Part shown: positions 6,599 to 10,024 of the stretch, piece after piece
Layout: the number at the start of each line of letters is the position of its first letter
Numbering within the stretch: position 1 is the stretch's first letter
Assembly: GCA_025928535.1 (NCBI GenBank)
Contig: JAICJJ010000057.1
Location: 1 to 10,024, forward strand
DNA length: 10,024 nucleotides
From: Thermomicrobiales bacterium
Lineage (GTDB): Bacteria; Chloroflexota; Chloroflexia; Thermomicrobiales; UBA6265
Direction: 5' to 3'
Program-made: the position numbers and the translations under genes
Notes under the pieces: generated by a model
The model's database searches: none
The model's input: only the letters and a program-made list of their open reading frames with translations
What the model was told of the DNA's origin: nothing

Positions 6599-6636
6599 CG
6601 CGTCGCGACTGCGCAACGATTATACGAACAATCCCC

Positions 6637-7872
6637 TTACCGCCCCGCCGCCCCAACCGGGGCGGAGACCGCCAGCGCCCGCGCCAGGTCGGCGATGATG
6701 TCTTCGACGTCTTCGATGCCAACCGATAGCCGGATCAGTCCTTCGCTGATGCCGAGCTCGGCCCGCTGCTCCGGCGTCAATGCCCGGTGGGACGACATCG
6801 CCGGCTGCAGCACCAGGCTGTAGACGTCGCCGAGGGTCGTCGCCGGCACGCAAAGGCGCAGCGCCTGCATGAAGCGGAATGCGTCTTCCCGTTCCGCCCC
6901 GCCGATCTCGAACGACAGCATGCCGCCCCGCAACTCGTCGTTGAAGATCGCCGCGGCCGGGCCAAGATCGGCCAGCCCGGGGTAATTGACCTTCGCAACA
7001 CCCGGTTGCGCCGCCAGCCAGCGCGCGACCGCCGCCGCGTTTTCGCTTTGCCGGCGCACCCGGAGCGGCAGCGTCTTGATGCCGCGGAGGGTCAGCCAGC
7101 TTTCGAACGGGCCGAGGATGCCACCGGTCAACTTGTTCAATTCGGACAGATCGGCGACGCGGCTGCGGCTGGTCGCGACCACCCCGCCGGTCGCGTCGCC
7201 ATGGCCGCCGAGATACTTGGTCGAAGAATGAAGCACGATGTCGGCGCCGAAACGGCTCGGGTTGACGAGCAACGGTGAGGCGAAGGTGTTGTCGACCAGC
7301 ACCCGCGCCCGCCGTTCGTGGGCGAGGGCGACGATCGCCGGCAGATCGGCCACCCGCAGCAGCGGATTGGAAATCGTCTCCAGCACGACGAGGCGCGGCT
7401 TCGTCTCGTCGATCGCGGCCCGGACCTGATCGAGATCGAGGATGTCGACGAACGTCGTCTTGACGCCGAGGGTGGCGAAGATGTTGCGCAGCAGCGCCGT
7501 CGTCGCGCCATAGAGGTCTTGCGACGCGACGATGCGCGAGCCGGCTTGCACCTCGTTCAGAATCGCGGCATGGACCGCCGCCATGCCGGAGGCGAAGGCG
7601 ATGGCGGCTTCGGTCCCTTCGAGCGCGGCGACCGCTTCTTCGAGGGCGTGGGTCGTCGGATTGCCGTAGCGGGTGTAGACGTAGCCTTCGCGTTCGTTGC
7701 CGAAGACGGCGTCGACCGTCGCCGCTTCGTCAGAGGAAAACGAGGCGGCGGGGTAGATCGGCGTCACCGTCGGCGTGAAATCGGGATGCGGCGGGCGCTC
7801 GCCGGCATGAACGGCGCGGCTGGCGAACCCCCGCGCCGCGGGCGCCTGAGCGTCAACATCGGAGACGGTCAT
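6637..7872 (-). CDS. Cys/Met metabolism PLP-dependent enzyme (methionine gamma-lyase / O-acylhomoserine sulfhydrylase-like)
   Basis: This 411-residue enzyme is a second member of the transsulfuration PLP family, only distantly like the one at 916-2091. Landmarks: Tyr66/Arg68 ('YTRYGNPTT'), stacking Tyr121 ('DLYGATTALL'), Asp194 ('VLVDNTFASP'), Schiff-base Lys219 ('HSSTKYLGGHGDATGG') and Arg381 ('IRLSVGIED'). The specificity loop reads 'LGDVYSLVLQP' (347-357), so the lyase-type Glu of the other enzyme is replaced by Leu355. LGD followed by SLV is more like methionine gamma-lyases and O-acetylhomoserine sulfhydrylases. It lacks the usual methionine gamma-lyase active-site cysteine after 'LYG', so the exact reaction stays open. 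The ATG at 7872 is chosen because GAGAGGA lies about 7 nt upstream; an in-frame ATG at 7899 would add nine residues but has no ribosome site. It is transcribed toward the rhodanese-ThiF gene. Confidence 0.9.
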   Translation of the reverse strand: MTVSDVDAQAPAARGFASRAVHAGERPPHPDFTPTVTPIYPAASFSSDEAATVDAVFGNEREGYVYTRYGNPTTHALEEAVAALEGTEAAIAFASGMAAVHAAILNEVQAGSRIVASQDLYGATTALLRNIFATLGVKTTFVDILDLDQVRAAIDETKPRLVVLETISNPLLRVADLPAIVALAHERRARVLVDNTFASPLLVNPSRFGADIVLHSSTKYLGGHGDATGGVVATSRSRVADLSELNKLTGGILGPFESWLTLRGIKTLPLRVRRQSENAAAVARWLAAQPGVAKVNYPGLADLGPAAAIFNDELRGGMLSFEIGGAEREDAFRFMQALRLCVPATTLGDVYSLVLQPAMSSHRALTPEQRAELGISEGLIRLSVGIEDVEDIIADLARALAVSAPVGAAGR

Positions 7873-7948
7873 TGGACGTCCTCTCGTGGGCGTCGTCATG
7901 TGTCCGCGCCGAATTGTCGCCCCGATGCGCCAAACGTGCCGGGCGGCG

Positions 7949-8066
7949 TTCCCTCACCCCCGGCCCCTCGCCCAATGCGATGGGCGAGGGAAGACGAAGT
8001 GTTGTCGCCGCCGCAGCCGTGCTCCCCTCTCCTGCCGCAGCGGGAGAGGGGCGGGGGGTGAGGGAA
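7949..8066. repeat. Palindromic intergenic repeat (REP/BIME-like) after mec
   Basis: Outer arms ttccctcaccccc (from 7949) and gggggtgagggaa (to 8066) pair over about 21 bases with one mismatch. Two further hairpins are nested inside: 7965-7974 with 7981-7990 (10 bp perfect, 6-nt loop) and 8024-8032 with 8043-8051 (9 bp perfect). The element could fold into a cruciform or three-stem RNA. It begins 6 nt past the mec stop on the minus strand and separates mec from the PLP gene, so it probably ends or weakens the cysM-cysO-mec transcript. This ccctcaccccc...gggggtgaggg form recurs in many GC-rich genomes. Confidence 0.85.
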
Positions 8067-8072
8067 CTCCCG

Positions 8073-8513
8073 TCAATCGGCGAGCGCGACCTCACGAATC
8101 TGATCATCGACGATCCGAAACGCCCGCAGGTCAGGCCGGTCCGGGCCGGCGAGCGAACAGATGAGGTAATGCGCGTCGGGCCAGGCGGCGAGGCGGACAT
8201 CGGTCGGCGACGGCCAGGCCGGGCTGACCGGGTGGGAATGGTAGATGGCGACGATCTCTCCCCCGCCTTCGTCGATTTCCCGGTAGACCGCAAACAATTC
8301 GGCGTCGTCGATACGATAGAAATCGGTTCCCTGATCGAGATTGGTCAGCGGATAGAGCGTGCCAACGCGGCCACCCCGCCCGCCGATGACGCCGCAGCAT
8401 TCCCGGGGGGCGTCGCGGCGGGCGTGGGCGACGATTTCCTCGCGCATCCCTTGCGGCAAGACGAACGGCGGATCGCCGCCAATGGATCGATCGCGTGGAT
8501 CGGCGCCCGTCAT
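8073..8513 (-). CDS. mec: JAMM/M67 metallopeptidase Mec, CysO-cysteine hydrolase
   Basis: This 146-residue protein is a JAMM (MPN+) zinc peptidase. The catalytic motif is complete: Glu38 ('PRECCGVIGG') and His92-x-His94-x7-Ser102-x2-Asp105 ('YHSHPVSPAWPSPTD'). In Mycobacterium tuberculosis, Mec cuts the CysO-cysteine adduct made by CysM and CysO, releasing cysteine and regenerating CysO. The adjacent cysO and cysM genes point to the same job here. The ATG overlaps the cysO stop (ATGA, 8510-8513), so the two proteins are translationally coupled; a GGAG lies 12 nt upstream within the last cysO codons. Because this CysO has residues after its diglycine, this peptidase may also mature the precursor. 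That is inference, based on JAMM enzymes such as QbsD and Rpn11-type proteins that trim ubiquitin-like partners. No extra domain is visible; the first 15 residues look flexible. Confidence 0.88.
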   Translation of the reverse strand: MTGADPRDRSIGGDPPFVLPQGMREEIVAHARRDAPRECCGVIGGRGGRVGTLYPLTNLDQGTDFYRIDDAELFAVYREIDEGGGEIVAIYHSHPVSPAWPSPTDVRLAAWPDAHYLICSLAGPDRPDLRAFRIVDDQIREVALAD

Positions 8514-8815
8514 CGGCGAACCGCGCTCCGGCCGCCGGCCATCGCCGGCATGACCCCGACTTCGTCGCCCGCGTGAAGCGGAGTTTCTTCGCCCTCTTCG
8601 TCACGCACGTTGCGGCCGTTGACGAAAACGTTGACGAATCGGCGAATCCGGCCGTCTTCATCGCAGATTTGCGCCTGCAAGCCGGGATAGCGCTGATCGA
8701 GCGCGGCGAGCAACTCGCCCACCGTCGCCCCGTTCGCCGTCACTCGCCCTTCGCCGCCCGTGAAGCGACGCAGCGGCGTCGGGATCAGCACGCGGATCGA
8801 TTCCTGTTCGGACAT
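8510..8815 (-). CDS. cysO: CysO-type ubiquitin-fold sulfur carrier (MoaD/ThiS family) with C-terminal extension
   Basis: This 101-residue beta-grasp protein carries sulfur as a C-terminal thiocarboxylate for cysteine synthesis. It resembles mycobacterial CysO more than MoaD: 'VLIPTPLRRFTGG' near the start, 'GATVGELLAAL' (29-39), 'RRFVNVFVNGRNVR' (58-71) and 'GDEVGVMPAMAGG' (83-95), matching the RFVN.(Y/F)VN...VR and P.(V/M)AGG patterns recalled for CysO. The unusual feature is that the diglycine (94-95) is not the end: RSAVRR follows before TGA. An adenylyltransferase needs a free terminal glycine, so trimming is expected. The ATG at 8815 has AGGAGG (8826-8831) 10 nt upstream and lies 50 nt after the cysM stop. 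The long open frame above this ATG is antisense noise from the cysM region. The stop overlaps the mec start. Confidence 0.9.
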   Translation of the reverse strand: MSEQESIRVLIPTPLRRFTGGEGRVTANGATVGELLAALDQRYPGLQAQICDEDGRIRRFVNVFVNGRNVRDEEGEETPLHAGDEVGVMPAMAGGRSAVRR

Positions 8816-8865
8816 GCGCTGCGGTCCTCCTCGGATGGCGCCGGCGGGTCCGACGCCACGGTCGT

Positions 8866-9852
8866 TCAGTCGGCCCAGAGACCGGTCGAAAGATAGCGGG
8901 CGCCGCCATCCGGCGCGATCGCCACGATGACGCCGGGCCGCCCATCGCCCGCCAATTCTCGCCCGATCCGCAGCGCCGCCGCCACCGACGCGCCGGTCGA
9001 CGCCCCGACGAAAAAGCCTTCGCGGCGGGCGATCGCGCGGGCCGTGTCGAAGGCGTCTTCGGTCGAGACGCCGAGGTGGCGATCGGGCAGGAGGGGATCG
9101 TAAATGCCGGGCACGATCGAGGTCGGCAAATGCTTGAGACCTTCGATGCCATGAAACGGCTCCGACGGCTGGACGGCGACGAGCGAAACCGCCGGGTTGC
9201 GCGCTTTCAGGGCGCGACCGACGCCGGTCAGCGTGCCGGTGGTGCCGAGTCCGGCGACGAAATGGGTGATGCGGCCATCGGTTTGCCGCCAGATTTCGGG
9301 GCCGGTCGTCGCGACGTGGGCGGCGGGGTTGGCCGGGTTGTCGTATTGATCGACGTAGCAATAGCGGTCGGGATCGGTCGCCGCGCGTTCCCGCGCCAGC
9401 CGGATCGCGCCGTTCGAGCCGTCGTAGGGATCGCTGGCGATCACCGTCGCGCCGTAGGCGGCGAGGATGCGCTGCCGCTCGGCCGAGGCGTTGGCCGGCA
9501 TGACCAGTTCGACCGGAAAGCCGAACGCCGCGCCAAGCATGGCGTAGGCGATGCCGGTGTTGCCCGAGGTGGCGTCGAGCAAGACGCGGCCGGGACCGAG
9601 GCGGCCGGCGGCGAGCGCCGCGCGCACGATCCAGAGCGCCGGCCGGTCCTTGATCGACCCGCCGGGATTGGTCCATTCGGCTTTGAGCCAGAGTTCGACG
9701 TCGGTCGGCAATGCCGCATCGGCCGCGATGCGCCGCAACGGCACGAGCGGCGTGTCGCCGATGGCGGCGACGACCGCCGGCTCGGCGCGCACTTCCCGTG
9801 GGGATTCGATCGTTTGCAGATTGGCCACGGTCGCGGTTCTGCTCGCGGGCAT
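8866..9852 (-). CDS. cysM: CysM-type cysteine synthase (PLP, fold type II), CysO-thiocarboxylate dependent
   Basis: Numbered from the ATG at 9852, this 328-residue enzyme has Schiff-base Lys68 in 'NPGGSIKDRPAL', the substrate loop 'TSGNTG' (95-100), the phosphate cup 'GLGTTGT' (201-207), and 'GASTGAS' (283-289) near the pyridine nitrogen. The strings 'HFVAGLGTTGTLTGVGR' and 'ARYLSTG' closely resemble M. tuberculosis CysM, which joins an activated serine to CysO-thiocarboxylate. Two differences from what I recall of that enzyme: the stretch holding its phosphoserine-binding Arg220 reads 'VQPSEPFHGIEG' here without an obvious Arg, and the C-terminal tail after 'YLSTG' is only LWAD. So O-phosphoserine versus O-acetylserine use is open. 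A GTG at 9897 would add 15 residues; the ATG is preferred for its GGA 7 nt upstream. It is first in the cysM-cysO-mec operon. Confidence 0.9.
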   Translation of the reverse strand: MPASRTATVANLQTIESPREVRAEPAVVAAIGDTPLVPLRRIAADAALPTDVELWLKAEWTNPGGSIKDRPALWIVRAALAAGRLGPGRVLLDATSGNTGIAYAMLGAAFGFPVELVMPANASAERQRILAAYGATVIASDPYDGSNGAIRLARERAATDPDRYCYVDQYDNPANPAAHVATTGPEIWRQTDGRITHFVAGLGTTGTLTGVGRALKARNPAVSLVAVQPSEPFHGIEGLKHLPTSIVPGIYDPLLPDRHLGVSTEDAFDTARAIARREGFFVGASTGASVAAALRIGRELAGDGRPGVIVAIAPDGGARYLSTGLWAD

Positions 9853-9939
9853 GATGACATCCGTTCCGGCGTCGACCAGTCGCGTTGCGCGGGACACGGG
9901 CGCCGAACCGACATTCCCGAGTTCTGCGTCAACAACTGG

Positions 9940-9968
9940 ACTATGGTCCGGCGGAGGCGTGATGTCAA
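9940..9968 (-). promoter_or_regulatory. Sigma70-type promoter of the cysM-cysO-mec operon
   Basis: On the minus strand a perfect -35 TTGACA (9968-9963) and a -10-like CATAGT (9945-9940, four of six) are exactly 17 nt apart. Transcription would begin near 9933, leaving about 80 nt to the ATG at 9852 or 36 nt to the GTG at 9897. This is the best promoter-like match in the window. No clear operator or riboswitch structure is visible in the leader. Confidence 0.65.
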
Positions 9969-9998
9969 GCGCGGGACGAGCGACGCCCGCTCGGGTAG

Positions 9999-10018
9999 GG
10001 GCACGGCATGCCGTGCCC
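9999..10018. repeat. Perfect 20-bp palindrome upstream of the cysM promoter
   Basis: Bases 9999-10018 read gggcacggca/tgccgtgccc, a perfect palindrome without a loop. It lies about 30 nt upstream of the -35 box, near the window edge. A small hairpin (cgagcg/cgctcg, 9977-9993) sits between them. The palindrome could be another interspersed repeat, or the dyad of a DNA-binding protein; the sequence alone cannot say which. Confidence 0.6.
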
Positions 10019-10024
10019 GGTGGC

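Noticed and set aside
7318..8061. A 247-codon plus-strand frame
   Set aside because: It is antisense to the PLP enzyme and ends in the palindromic repeat; composition and lack of motifs mark it as a shadow.
8510..8815. Molybdopterin-synthase small subunit MoaD
   Set aside because: No molybdenum-cofactor gene is near, and the IPT..LR..TGG and RFVN patterns and the cysM/mec neighbours fit CysO better.
8073..8815. A ubiquitin-style protein-tagging system
   Set aside because: E1-like, ubiquitin-fold and JAMM parts are present, but there is no E2/E3-like gene, and cysM in the same operon explains the set as cysteine synthesis. Tagging stays possible but unsupported.
8816..9676. Upstream continuation of the cysO frame (minus strand)
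   Set aside because: The open frame above the cysO ATG lies within cysM in another frame and is Arg-rich without motifs. The AGGAGG site and CysO homology place the start at 8815.

Overview
This is a 10 kb window of GC-rich bacterial chromosome, densely coded on both strands with short gaps filled by palindromic repeats. Several traits together would suit a Chloroflexota (Thermomicrobia-like) bacterium or another GC-rich soil or thermophile lineage: a Uma2-type nuclease gene, secreted trypsin-like proteases, a CysO/CysM/Mec cysteine cluster, and interspersed repeats of the 'gacgaagga...atcc' type. This placement is an inference from gene content, because no rRNA or marker gene is present.

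Left part, plus strand (1-2658): the last 21 codons of a CBS-domain protein, a Uma2 family nuclease-fold gene, a nested inverted repeat, a cystathionine gamma-lyase/synthase-type PLP enzyme, and a GrpB-family protein 12 nt behind it. If the truncated first gene is a cystathionine beta-synthase, this side encodes reverse transsulfuration (homocysteine to cystathionine to cysteine).

Middle, plus strand (2659-5000): two paralogous secreted trypsin-family (S1A) serine proteases in tandem, separated by an imperfect inverted repeat and a candidate promoter. Both have complete catalytic triads and trypsin-type S1 aspartates. Both carry an unusual VTPQ|II(G/N)G activation junction with Gln instead of a basic residue.

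Right part (5099-9970): a plus-strand rhodanese-ThiF fusion (an E1-like adenylyltransferase and sulfurtransferase with its domains in the reverse of the MoeZ/MOCS3 order) converges on a minus-strand group. That group is cysM -> cysO -> mec behind a good sigma70-type promoter, then, past a palindromic repeat, a second Cys/Met-metabolism PLP enzyme. The rhodanese-ThiF protein can adenylate and thiocarboxylate CysO, CysM can use CysO-COSH as the sulfur donor, and the JAMM peptidase Mec can release cysteine from CysO-Cys. So the window holds every part of the mycobacterial-type protein-thiocarboxylate route to cysteine, next to the PLP enzymes linking cysteine with homocysteine/methionine.

The most notable point is that CysO does not end at its PAMAGG diglycine. 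Six more residues (RSAVRR) follow, and the mec start codon overlaps the cysO stop. As written, CysO must be trimmed before it can be activated, and the JAMM peptidase next door is the obvious candidate, as for ubiquitin-like precursors. Five palindromic or inverted-repeat elements lie between the genes; two of them are members of one family.
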